From an uncultured Oscillospiraceae bacterium (lineage in GTDB: Bacteria > Bacillota > Clostridia > Oscillospirales > Ruminococcaceae), in assembly GCA_910587135.1 (NCBI GenBank), contig CAJULF010000038.1:1-26607 (forward strand): DNA of 26,607 nt. The letters run 5' to 3'. How positions within the stretch are numbered: position 1 is the stretch's first letter; every line of letters starts with the position of its first letter. The notes below the pieces were generated by a model. That model worked only from the letters and a program-made list of their open reading frames with translations. It did no database searches and was not told where the DNA came from. A program made the translations under genes and the position numbers. This document shows positions 1-7,978 of this stretch, piece after piece.

Positions 1-164
1 ACTTTGCTCACTGTTCCTCTTCTCATGCGGTTTGGTGAGTTTTGCTCAGGGCTATATATAATATCAGTATGGAGTTATATTTTTACAGATATAACCGTTC
101 GGCAAAAATGACATTCAAACAAGCTCTTACCAGTGAACTATAATAATATTTCGGGGTGATTTTT

Positions 165-2447
165 GTGGAAGCAGAGAAAATAATCGAGTGGCTTAAGCCC
201 GAGCGTATCCAGAAGCTGTATACAAAGCATAAAAACAGCTTCGGCGTCAACCGCCTGCTTATAATCGGAGCGGGGAGAAACGGTATCGACTGCGCGCTGC
301 ACTGCAAGCATCTTGTGGAGCGGCGCTTCGGAAGCAACGACAAGAAGGTTAGGTACATCGGTATCGGCGACGGGAAAATGCTGGACGAGGCGGACTGGGA
401 GGGAACGGTTTTCACCGCCGATGAAACAGTAAGGATAGTCCCGGAGGAGGCGATTTATCCGTGCCTTAACGCGCCCGAAAAGATGCCGGATTACATACGC
501 TCATGGTTTGACGAGGGACTTAAGAATTACTCACCCGCAATGCCGATTTACGGTCTTTCAAAACGCCAGTGCGGTCGCGTTGCGCTTTTTAACTGCATTA
601 AACGTCTTACAAAAATTATTTCCAAGTGCGTGTCAGCCTTTGAGGGCAGCGATATGTCCCTTGAGGTTATCATTACGGGAAATCTGGGGGACGTTTTTTT
701 CGGCGGTATGTTTATCGATCTCGCCTATATAGTAAAGGCGCTTTTTGTCGGCGCACAGTACCCTGTAAAGATCAACGGATATATTTTCTGCCCCGATACC
801 GCGGAGCTTATTGAAAAGGAATCGCGGGAGCTGGGCAATTATTACGGCAATACGATTATCGCTAAAAATGAACTTGACCGCTTCCAATACGGCAAAAAGC
901 ACTTTTCCCAAAGATACTCCGACAGCTTTGAGGTAAGCTCCGACAAGCCGCCTTTTGCGGTTTGCTTTATCGCCGCAGCGGAGAAAAGCTATGCCTATAC
1001 GATGAGCGTAGCCGCGGAAAAGATAGTTTCGCGAATGGAGATACTTTTCACTAAGGACGATGACGCGGAGAGCATACTGTCCTATAATATGCTCAGCTCC
1101 GACGAAAGCCACGAATTCCGCTATCTCTCCTGCGGAGCGGCGGCGGTGGAGCTGCCCTTGGGAAAAATACTTTCATATCTTTCAGTTAAGGTGTTTACGC
1201 TTCTTAATCAGCAACTCAACCGAAACAGCGTGGGTCAGATGCGTCTGGGGCTTTACGGAAGCAAGGTAACGCCCGATGCGAAATACTTGGCAGCAAAGGC
1301 GGGGCGGATACCCGAGATTGAATTTGACGAGCAGAAGAATCCCGCATTTTCTATGAAAGAGCTGAAAAGTGATTTTGAAAAGCCCATACATGAGATAGAA
1401 AAGTGGCTCGATGAAACAGTGGAGCTGACGCGGCAGGGCGCGGATATGTGCGTGGAAAATATCGTAAGCGAGATAATAAACGAGTGCGAAGCATCAAAGG
1501 CGGATATCAACCGCGGTCCGTTTTATGCGGTGGAGATAATAAAGAAGTGCCTTTCCGAACTGAGGGTAGCGATAGCTAAAGAGGATTTTGAGGTTTCGGA
1601 TATGGAGGAGCAGTGCCAGCGCTCCCAAAACCTCATGAAGGGCGCTTACCGCAAGCTGCGCACTGCGGTTGTTTTTGCGGGAAAGTCAATGGAGCAGTAT
1701 ATTTATGAAATAAAGGATTACGCTGAGTACAACCGCCGCCTGAGGACGGGCGGTATCGTGCTGGATTTCTATAAGCGGATTTACGGAAAGCTGGATGAAT
1801 ATTATAAAACCGAACTTTCAAAAGCAACACAGCCGTTTGAGCTTATCACTATGAACCGCGGTTCAATACTTGAGGGGATCAACGCGGAAAATGAAGACAG
1901 CTGCATAGCCGAAGCGTTCCCGTTCTCCGAAATAACCGAAAAGCTCGATAAGATAATCGGCGAGCAGCTTACGGAGGATAGGTTTTCCATTGCTTTCAAG
2001 GACTGCGATATACTTAAGGCTTCCGATGAGGAAGCGGGACTGGCACGGGAAACCGTCAAGGTCGTGGGGAGAATGTTTGATTATCTGCTCGGGCTTAATT
2101 TCAGCGGAATGTGCGAGTTTTTCGGGGTAGAGTATTCCGTGGGGGATATAATAGAGAGATGTATGAGAAATTCAGCCGTTTCGGCAAAGGTGACGGATAA
2201 AACCTCCGTCAGCCGCATAGTGTGCCCGAAGGAAACCCGCCAGGGGGACATAGCAGAGCTGCGTGCCTCTTACAACGGAATGAGTTATATCTGGAACAGC
2301 TCCGTGCTTGGCAGGGAAGCCGCTGTTACTCAGGTGGCGGGCGGAGTAAAGCTGGAAAGCTTCAAGGGGTACGAGCTGTGGGAGAATATGCGCTATGCTT
2401 ATGTAAACGATTCGCTGAAAAAACACGGCATACATATTTTCAATTAG
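165..2447 (+). CDS. Tubulin-like (Tubulin_2-type) protein with eroded nucleotide-binding motif
   Basis: The protein resembles the bacterial tubulin-like family (Tubulin_2 type). It has an N-terminal Rossmann-like strand and glycine turn (LLIIGAGRNG, about residues 31-40), a basic YGLSKRQCGR segment, and a strand leading to GMFIDLAYIVK. In the family that strand normally carries a GGTGSG phosphate-binding loop. Here residues 172-181 read GNLGDVFFGG, so GTP binding or hydrolysis is doubtful. The C-terminal half is charged and helical, without membrane segments or a signal peptide, so it should be cytoplasmic. I chose GTG at 165 (760 aa) because GGGGTG at 153-158 is correctly spaced. The GTG at 156 overlaps that ribosome binding site. 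Role unknown; a transglutaminase gene follows on the same strand after 185 bp. Family assignment is by pattern recognition only. Confidence 0.7.
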   Translation: MEAEKIIEWLKPERIQKLYTKHKNSFGVNRLLIIGAGRNGIDCALHCKHLVERRFGSNDKKVRYIGIGDGKMLDEADWEGTVFTADETVRIVPEEAIYPCLNAPEKMPDYIRSWFDEGLKNYSPAMPIYGLSKRQCGRVALFNCIKRLTKIISKCVSAFEGSDMSLEVIITGNLGDVFFGGMFIDLAYIVKALFVGAQYPVKINGYIFCPDTAELIEKESRELGNYYGNTIIAKNELDRFQYGKKHFSQRYSDSFEVSSDKPPFAVCFIAAAEKSYAYTMSVAAEKIVSRMEILFTKDDDAESILSYNMLSSDESHEFRYLSCGAAAVELPLGKILSYLSVKVFTLLNQQLNRNSVGQMRLGLYGSKVTPDAKYLAAKAGRIPEIEFDEQKNPAFSMKELKSDFEKPIHEIEKWLDETVELTRQGADMCVENIVSEIINECEASKADINRGPFYAVEIIKKCLSELRVAIAKEDFEVSDMEEQCQRSQNLMKGAYRKLRTAVVFAGKSMEQYIYEIKDYAEYNRRLRTGGIVLDFYKRIYGKLDEYYKTELSKATQPFELITMNRGSILEGINAENEDSCIAEAFPFSEITEKLDKIIGEQLTEDRFSIAFKDCDILKASDEEAGLARETVKVVGRMFDYLLGLNFSGMCEFFGVEYSVGDIIERCMRNSAVSAKVTDKTSVSRIVCPKETRQGDIAELRASYNGMSYIWNSSVLGREAAVTQVAGGVKLESFKGYELWENMRYAYVNDSLKKHGIHIFN

Positions 2448-2510
2448 GGTTTAAGCTGACTGATTTCGTTTGGCGCAGCCCGCAAGGTGCGTAAAGATCA
2501 AGAAAACATA

Positions 2511-2626
2511 ACGCCCACGCAAGGAATTTTACCGCAACAAGCTGTGAAAGCGAAGCAAAGCGGAGCTTTCACGGCGCGGTAGTGCGGGCGCAGCCCGCAC
2601 GGTGCGGGAAAATTTTTAAATAAGGA
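2511..2626 (+). repeat. Structured intergenic repeat, copy R1
   Basis: This copy fills most of the spacer between the tubulin-like and transglutaminase genes. The outer helix pairs 2525-2536 with 2603-2614 (11 of 12). It closes hairpin A (GTGAAAGC at 2544-2551 with GCTTTCAC at 2565-2572) and hairpin B (2582-2589 with 2593-2600, perfect, 3-nt loop). The left end carries ACGCCCACGC, also seen in other copies. The right end runs AAAATTTTTAAATAAGGA, so the repeat supplies the ribosome binding site of the next gene. Confidence 0.75.
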
Positions 2627-2632
2627 CAAAAA

Positions 2633-5278
2633 ATGAGGACTAAAGAACTATCGGGCGGCATGCTGGTTTATGACAGGTATTATACCGCGAAGCCACACGC
2701 CGTGCTGCTGACGCTGAAGAAAACGCTGATCTGCTGTGCGCTGGCGGTTTTTTCGATGATGTATATTTTCGTCGAATATGAGTTTGACGTTAGCCTGTCG
2801 CTGATGGCGCTTGTAACGGCGGCGTTCAGCGTCGGCTTTTCGGTGCTGTTCGTGTTTGTGAAAAAGCGGTTTGCGATACCCGCAATGCTTTTTGTGGCGG
2901 TGCTTTACCTTTGGCGGAACTACAAGGATCTGTGGAAGAGCTTTTCGTATTTTGTGGACGAGGCTATGCTGCTTACGGAGGGGCGCTTTTTGTTCCCGCG
3001 GGGGTATCTTTTTCATGATATAGAGCGTCTGACGTATTACAATCCCTTTTACAGCGAGGGAATGATGATGGGCTGCTGCCTGTTGTGCGGACTGTATGCT
3101 TTTGTCTGTGCGGCTTCGATGTCGAAAAGACCACGGGTGATGCCGCCGCTGCTGATGTTTGTCGGGCTTTGCGTTCCGAGGGTCATAGCGGAAACGCTGG
3201 AGTTTAATATATGGCTTCTGCCTGCTCTCGCGGTTTTCGCGGGGGTGGCTGCGGTTTCGGCGGGATATTCGGGGGGGCTTGCAATGTGCAGCTCATCACG
3301 GAAAAACGCATCAAAGGAGGAAAAGAGCTTCCGCAAAAAGTCGCAGAGCGCGGGATACATCAAGCGTGTGTCGATGTCAGCGAGCTTTTACTCGAAGTAT
3401 TTCGCGGTAGCCGTTTGTTGCGCGGCGCTGTTCGCGGTGAGCGCGGGCTTTTCGGCAACGGTTTTCGGCGCGGGCAGCAGCATCGATTATTCGGATATAT
3501 ATGATTTTATTATGAATATCGGCGAGGAGTCTGGCGTGGTGATCTCGCCGTTTGAGAACGGTCCGGCGGCGGATTATTTTACAAATCCGCGGCGCGGCGA
3601 ATCAGACAGCGAGCTGAATATTTCTTCTCCCGGAACGGGGGAGCAGGAAATTATCCGCGTTAGCTTCAACGGCGACAGACCCATATATCTCCGCGGTGAT
3701 ATAGGGGTAAGATTTACGGGAAAATCGTGGATATCACCCGTAAAGGACGAGCCGACTGACTGGTTCGGCTTCGGATTGAACATGGATTATCGCCCGTGCG
3801 AGATGAGGGTCGCGCACTCACTTATGACTACCATGGGTTATTCCGCGGAGGAATATATAGCTGCGTCGGATATCACAATAGATTATCTATGCGATTCCTC
3901 AGTGGTTTTCCTGCCGCCCTATACCGCGGAGTATTCCTATTATAACAACGACCGGTTCAACGTTTACGGTGACGTTGCGGTAAGGGTAAACGAGGATTAC
4001 GGTTCGGTGAACACCGTTCAGTGTACCGCTCTTATTCCCGCATATACCAATACGGATGGCTCGGTGATAATCGGCGGGACGGAATGTATAGACTTTATTG
4101 AGAGCTGTTTTGGAGAAAGCTACTGCACGGTAGATTCCATATATGCAAGCGTCGTTCCCGAAATGTCAGGTACATCGGGAGTGTTTTCGGCATATGAGCG
4201 GTTTGTTAATGACAATTACGTTGGAATTCCCGAAAGCGTTTCGGAAGGAATTTCCGAATTTATAGAGGACAGCGGACTTGTATACATGATATCCGAGGAG
4301 CTTAACAAGCGTGTTGGCGAGAGATATTCGGACGCGGCTGATACATATATCAAGGCATCCGTCGTTGCGGATTATCTCCGCGATAACTACACCTACTCCC
4401 TGACCGCGCCGATAGACCCCAATGACCCCGTGATGAGCTTTCTTACGGACGTAAAAAGCGGACATTGCTCACTGTACGCAAGCGCTATGACGCTGATAAT
4501 GCGCGAACTGGGTATTCCCGCCAGATACTGCACGGGCTTTGCGGTAGACCCGGTAAACAGCGCTTCGCCCGTTACCCTTAGGTCAAAAAATCTTCACGCC
4601 TGGTGCGAGGTATATATAGGGCAGCTCGGCTGGGTGACATTCGATCCCACAAGCTCGTCTATCTACCAGAATAATAATCCCGCGCCGCCATCAACGAGCA
4701 CTCCGCCGAGAGCCTCCTCGTCAACAAGCTCCGCCCCGCCCCGCACATCTGCTCCGATCCCCCCCGATATAACGGGCGTTACGGAGGAATCTCAATATTC
4801 CACAGCCGAGAGCGGCGAGAATGCGGAGAGCGTATTTGATATAAAACCGTTTTTGCCCTATATTGCCGTTGGCGCGGGATTGATTTTGACAGCCGCGGCT
4901 GCCGTGATGGCGGTGTGTGGTCTTAAGGAGCTTAACGAACGCGCGCGAAGGGGATTGAACACCCTTAAAAGGGATAACCCCGGATCGGCTTCCCCGATAA
5001 TTTACCGCCTTTTGCTTGATTCCGCCGAGGTCTGTGATATCGTCCCCGCGGGAGGAGAGCTTCCCAATCTTTTCTATAAAAGACTTGATGAGCAGATGGG
5101 CACAAGGCTTTCCGAGCGCACGGCGCTTCTTGAGGCAATCGCATTCGGCTCTTACGGCGCGGACTCTGCGGAGCGTGACTGGCTGGCTAAGCAGCTGGAA
5201 AATCTGGTTCGCGCGGCGGATAAAACTGTAGGGCTTGCGCGCAGGATAAAAATCAGGAAAATTCTGGCAAAAAAATAA
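2633..5278 (+). CDS. Membrane-anchored transglutaminase-like protein
   Basis: This 881-aa protein has several N-terminal membrane segments (roughly residues 20-270), an external middle region, a transglutaminase-like core, a Pro/Ser/Thr-rich linker (about 683-715), one more membrane segment near 740-765 and a basic cytoplasmic tail. The papain-like triad is visible: Cys612 in SGHCSLYAS, His655 in LHAWCEV and Asp671 in VTFDPT. The layout matches the bacterial TgpA/DUF3488-type transglutaminases, which place a cysteine-protease or acyltransferase-like core outside the membrane. Such genes often sit beside MoxR and DUF58 genes; neither is in the window. ATG 2633 follows AAGGA within repeat R1. 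The substrate is unknown. Architecture is confident, activity is inferred. Confidence 0.85.
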   Translation: MRTKELSGGMLVYDRYYTAKPHAVLLTLKKTLICCALAVFSMMYIFVEYEFDVSLSLMALVTAAFSVGFSVLFVFVKKRFAIPAMLFVAVLYLWRNYKDLWKSFSYFVDEAMLLTEGRFLFPRGYLFHDIERLTYYNPFYSEGMMMGCCLLCGLYAFVCAASMSKRPRVMPPLLMFVGLCVPRVIAETLEFNIWLLPALAVFAGVAAVSAGYSGGLAMCSSSRKNASKEEKSFRKKSQSAGYIKRVSMSASFYSKYFAVAVCCAALFAVSAGFSATVFGAGSSIDYSDIYDFIMNIGEESGVVISPFENGPAADYFTNPRRGESDSELNISSPGTGEQEIIRVSFNGDRPIYLRGDIGVRFTGKSWISPVKDEPTDWFGFGLNMDYRPCEMRVAHSLMTTMGYSAEEYIAASDITIDYLCDSSVVFLPPYTAEYSYYNNDRFNVYGDVAVRVNEDYGSVNTVQCTALIPAYTNTDGSVIIGGTECIDFIESCFGESYCTVDSIYASVVPEMSGTSGVFSAYERFVNDNYVGIPESVSEGISEFIEDSGLVYMISEELNKRVGERYSDAADTYIKASVVADYLRDNYTYSLTAPIDPNDPVMSFLTDVKSGHCSLYASAMTLIMRELGIPARYCTGFAVDPVNSASPVTLRSKNLHAWCEVYIGQLGWVTFDPTSSSIYQNNNPAPPSTSTPPRASSSTSSAPPRTSAPIPPDITGVTEESQYSTAESGENAESVFDIKPFLPYIAVGAGLILTAAAAVMAVCGLKELNERARRGLNTLKRDNPGSASPIIYRLLLDSAEVCDIVPAGGELPNLFYKRLDEQMGTRLSERTALLEAIAFGSYGADSAERDWLAKQLENLVRAADKTVGLARRIKIRKILAKK

Positions 5279-5301
5279 TTTTACAAAAATCAAAATAACT
5301 G

Positions 5302-5330
5302 TTGATTTTTTATGGACAATTTGGTATAAT
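5302..5330 (+). promoter_or_regulatory. Sigma-A-type promoter for the DHH gene
   Basis: TTGATT (5302-5307) and TATAAT (5325-5330) are 17 bp apart. The predicted transcript has a leader of about 110 nt before the DHH start. An AT-only inverted repeat (5285-5293 with 5302-5310, followed by T residues) overlaps the -35 box and could act as a weak terminator for the upstream gene. Confidence 0.75.
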
Positions 5331-5336
5331 TAAAAA

Positions 5337-5449
5337 TAAGAAATAAGAGGTAAGAAGCGTGGGTAAGGAAATATATGTAAGGAGCGGGATACGCTTTCCC
5401 GTTGTTTCGGTCCTGTTCCCGACCTCTAACATATAAAGGAGTTAATGTT
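5337..5449 (+). promoter_or_regulatory. Structured 5' leader of the DHH gene
   Basis: The leader contains GAGGT (5347-5351) that could pair with ACCTC (5422-5426). This would enclose a small hairpin with a CGGGA/TCCCG stem around 5385-5401. Its first 20 nt recur in reverse orientation at 17304-17323. No known riboswitch class was recognised. It ends in AAAGGAG (5435-5441), the ribosome binding site. Confidence 0.35.
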
Positions 5450-6391
5450 ATGGCTATGAGACTTATAACTCGTTCGGATTTTGACGGACTTGCCTGCGGA
5501 GCGCTGCTTCTTTGCGCGGGAGTTGTTGATTCATGGACCTTTGCTCATCCGAAGGATTTGCAGGACGGACTCGTTCCCGTTACCGAGAATGACTGCCTTG
5601 CGAACGTACCCTTTGTTGAGGGCTGCGGGCTGTGGTTCGACCACCACTCCAGCGAGGAGGAGCGCAGGAAGTATAAGGGTAAGTATAAGGGCGAGAGCCG
5701 TATCACTCCCAGCTGCGCGAGAATTATTTACGAATATTACGGAGGTAAGGAGCGCTTTCCTAATTTCGACGACCTTATGGAGGCTGTCGATAAAGTGGAC
5801 AGCGGAAATCTTACCCGCGATGAGGTGCTTAATCCGTCGGGCTGGATTCTGGTCGGATTTCTTATGGATCCGAGAACGGGTCTGGGGCGCTTCAGAAACT
5901 TTACGATAAGCAACTATCAGCTTATGGAGAAGCTGCTGAAATGCTGCGCTTACATGACCACAGATGAAATTCTCGAAATGCCCGATATAAAGGAGCGTAT
6001 AGAGCTTTACAGCGAACAGACCGAGAAATTCAAGGACATGGTTCACGAGCATACCCGCGTTGAGGGTGACCTGATAATCACAGACCTGCGCGGTGTTTCT
6101 CCCATATACACCGGAAATCGCTTCCTTATATATTCGCTGTATCCCGAGCAGAATATCTCCTGCTGGATAGTTGACGGCAAGGGCGGCAAGGGCTGCTCCT
6201 GCGCGGTGGGATATTCGATACTTAACCGCACCAGCCGCGTGAACGTCGGCAGCCTTATGCTGAAATACGGCGGCGGCGGTCATATGGCGGTGGGTACCTG
6301 CCAGTTCTCCGATGAGGAAGCTCCGGAGAAAGTGCCGCAGCTTATCAATGAGTTGGTTCATTATGATGAGTTTTATTTGCAGAAGAATTGA
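5450..6391 (+). CDS. DHH/DHHA1-family phosphoesterase
   Basis: The DHH superfamily uses two metal ions to hydrolyse phosphoester or phosphoanhydride bonds in substrates such as oligoribonucleotides, pAp, cyclic dinucleotides or polyphosphate. The motifs are in order: RSDFDG (Asp10, Asp12), the DHH triad at 64-66, and a C-terminal DHHA1-type glycine motif GGGGHMAVG (GGGG 274-277, His278). With ATG 5450 the protein has 313 aa, close to compact NrnA-like members. That start sits 8 nt after AGGAG. The open frame extends back to 5402, but its extra 16 residues lie upstream of the ribosome binding site. There is no signal peptide, so it is cytoplasmic. It is monocistronic, with its own promoter and terminator. 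The exact substrate cannot be read from the sequence. Confidence 0.85.
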   Translation: MAMRLITRSDFDGLACGALLLCAGVVDSWTFAHPKDLQDGLVPVTENDCLANVPFVEGCGLWFDHHSSEEERRKYKGKYKGESRITPSCARIIYEYYGGKERFPNFDDLMEAVDKVDSGNLTRDEVLNPSGWILVGFLMDPRTGLGRFRNFTISNYQLMEKLLKCCAYMTTDEILEMPDIKERIELYSEQTEKFKDMVHEHTRVEGDLIITDLRGVSPIYTGNRFLIYSLYPEQNISCWIVDGKGGKGCSCAVGYSILNRTSRVNVGSLMLKYGGGGHMAVGTCQFSDEEAPEKVPQLINELVHYDEFYLQKN

Positions 6392-6403
6392 TTTGAAAAA
6401 ACT

Positions 6404-6436
6404 ATCGGCTGCCCAAACAGGCAGCCGATTTTGTGT
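6404..6436 (+). terminator. Rho-independent terminator, probably bidirectional
   Basis: A perfect 10-bp stem (6404-6413 with 6420-6429, 6-nt loop) is followed by TTTTGTGTTT. A run of A residues before the stem gives a T-run for the opposite strand. It lies between the converging DHH and lipoprotein genes and likely serves both. Confidence 0.9.
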
Positions 6437-7693
6437 TTAATTAACGTTATGCGGTGATACCGCTACGCCGTTTTCGCGGATAGTGTAAGAGTAACAGTCG
6501 TGTTCTTTTATTTCTAACGGAATAAATGTCGTGACAGCGCCGTCCGGCAATGAGATTTCAACATAAACATCCGTTTGGGTCATGCCGGTGTCGATATCAA
6601 TATCTTTCATTAAACCACACAACTTGTCGCCTACGCAATAAATATAATGACCGAAAATAGAATAGAAATACTCTGCTTCCCTTGCTATCTCAACATACGC
6701 TTCCTCGTTTTCCCAAACGCTAAGGTTATCGGTTTCAAAGCCAAAAAAACGTATACCCATAGAGGTATCATATTCGCTGTTGATACATTGAGACACTGTC
6801 AATCCAAGCACGTCGCCATAGCGGAATAGTTTACCGAAACCAAAATCGTTTTTGATATCAATGTTGGTGCCTTTTCCGCTTTTAAAGTCGTACAAGGCTA
6901 CATATCCTGTTTTATGGTAATTCGCGTATACAAACAACACATTGCCGTCAATAAAGATATTATGCGGGTGGACCATCAGCTTTTTGTCCGGAAGTCCCAT
7001 ATCCTCAGGTTTAACGACAGACAATTCCGCTTCCCTGCTGCCGATATCTATGGCGGTCACTAAAAAGGAGCTTTCATTATGCAGAGCTTCGGTAAAAAGA
7101 TATATTTTTTCATCTGTGACCTGTGGGCGGTAGGGTATGCTGTATTTTTTGTCTTTATCGATTTCAACCATCTTATAATCGCCGTTTTTGCCATAAAAAA
7201 CAGTGTAATAAGACCGTTCGGGTTCGAAAATCTCAAACACAAGCACGGACAGCCCTTTTTCCTCTATGTACCAAAGCGGTTGGTTGTAATTCGCCCATAT
7301 CTCATCGATCGAGTTCAAGCCCGTGATCTCCATGCTGTCCTTTGTCTTGAAGTGATTCCAAGCGGAAAACATGATTTTATCATTGGATATGCTGATACCG
7401 TCCGATGTCAGTTCAACAAGCTTGCCTTCGTCAAAGTTATCAAATGACCTGTAACCACACTCTACCGTTCTGCTTTCGGGAATGGTGCTCATATCCATAT
7501 AATAGCTGCAAATTGAGGCTGTTTGCTTTTTGTGCAGTTTTTTAAATTCGGCAAAATCCATATACATGACGTCGGAAAAATCTTTTTGCTCCATATCAAC
7601 TTGCGTATCGGGTTCATGACCCGCACAGCCCGAAAGAGGCAGCGCCACTACCGCCAAAGCAACAAACAACAATTTTTTGATTTTACCATACAT
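6437..7693 (-). CDS. Unrecognised lipoprotein
   Basis: This 418-aa protein starts with a lipoprotein signal: basic MYGKIKK, a hydrophobic run, then the lipobox LSGC with Cys23 as the predicted lipidated residue. The mature part alternates short beta-strand-like stretches and loops (for example DEKIYLFTEAL, GNVLFVYANY, GDKLCGLM), which suggests a beta-propeller or WD-like substrate-sensing domain. That is inference; no family was recognised. The start codon overlaps the end of the small exported-peptide gene by 11 nt, so translation of the two is probably coupled. GGGGGA lies upstream of the ATG. The coding sequence looks more AT-rich than the neighbouring operons, a mild hint of separate origin. 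The protein should sit on the outer face of the cytoplasmic membrane. Confidence 0.75.
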   Translation of the reverse strand: MYGKIKKLLFVALAVVALPLSGCAGHEPDTQVDMEQKDFSDVMYMDFAEFKKLHKKQTASICSYYMDMSTIPESRTVECGYRSFDNFDEGKLVELTSDGISISNDKIMFSAWNHFKTKDSMEITGLNSIDEIWANYNQPLWYIEEKGLSVLVFEIFEPERSYYTVFYGKNGDYKMVEIDKDKKYSIPYRPQVTDEKIYLFTEALHNESSFLVTAIDIGSREAELSVVKPEDMGLPDKKLMVHPHNIFIDGNVLFVYANYHKTGYVALYDFKSGKGTNIDIKNDFGFGKLFRYGDVLGLTVSQCINSEYDTSMGIRFFGFETDNLSVWENEEAYVEIAREAEYFYSIFGHYIYCVGDKLCGLMKDIDIDTGMTQTDVYVEISLPDGAVTTFIPLEIKEHDCYSYTIRENGVAVSPHNVN

Positions 7694-7865
7694 ATGGGTT
7701 AGTCCCCCAACCTACTGTAAAGATCATGTCAAATCTGTTATTTGTAACAAAATCTCCCGACAGAAAATCAGCGCTTTCCTGCGCCGCAACGGAAAAGCCG
7801 CCGCAGGAAACGGCTATCGAACTCGCTACCAAACCCATGATAATTTTTTTGACAGTCTTCTTCAT
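7683..7865 (-). CDS. Small exported peptide, 60 aa
   Basis: The ATG at 7865 follows an excellent AGGAGG site and a good promoter, so this short frame is likely real. Residues 1-28 form a Sec-type signal peptide (MKKTVKKI, hydrophobic core, SVAAQ). Cleavage near AAQ would release about 31 residues ending in VGWGTNPYVW. The mature part has two Trp, acidic residues and no Cys; the only Cys lies in the signal region (SCGG). It shares its promoter and an 11-nt overlap with the following lipoprotein gene. A signalling peptide, a bacteriocin-like peptide or a partner of the lipoprotein are possible, but none is proven. It could also be the remnant of a longer exported protein. Confidence 0.65.
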   Translation of the reverse strand: MKKTVKKIIMGLVASSIAVSCGGFSVAAQESADFLSGDFVTNNRFDMIFTVGWGTNPYVW

Positions 7866-7923
7866 AGTGTCCTCCTGAAATGTAAATAAAATTTAGGGTA
7901 GAATTGTTATTTCCTATAAAAAT

Positions 7924-7952
7924 ATTATACACTAATTTAGCATTTAAATCAA
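7924..7952 (-). promoter_or_regulatory. Sigma-A-type promoter for the peptide-lipoprotein pair
   Basis: On the minus strand TTGATT (7952-7947) and a perfect TATAAT (7929-7924) are 17 bp apart. The AGGAGG site and start of the exported peptide lie about 45-60 nt downstream. Confidence 0.8.
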
Positions 7953-7978
7953 TTGACAGTCCGCACAAAATAAATAAT

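Noticed and set aside
42..62. A promoter upstream of the tubulin-like gene (TTGCTC and TATAAT)
   Set aside because: The two boxes are only 9 bp apart, and no better -35 box is at the right distance. The true promoter may be outside the window or weak.
5531..6361. A 276-codon minus-strand frame opposite the DHH gene
   Set aside because: The DHH and GGGGH motifs, promoter and terminator all support the plus strand.
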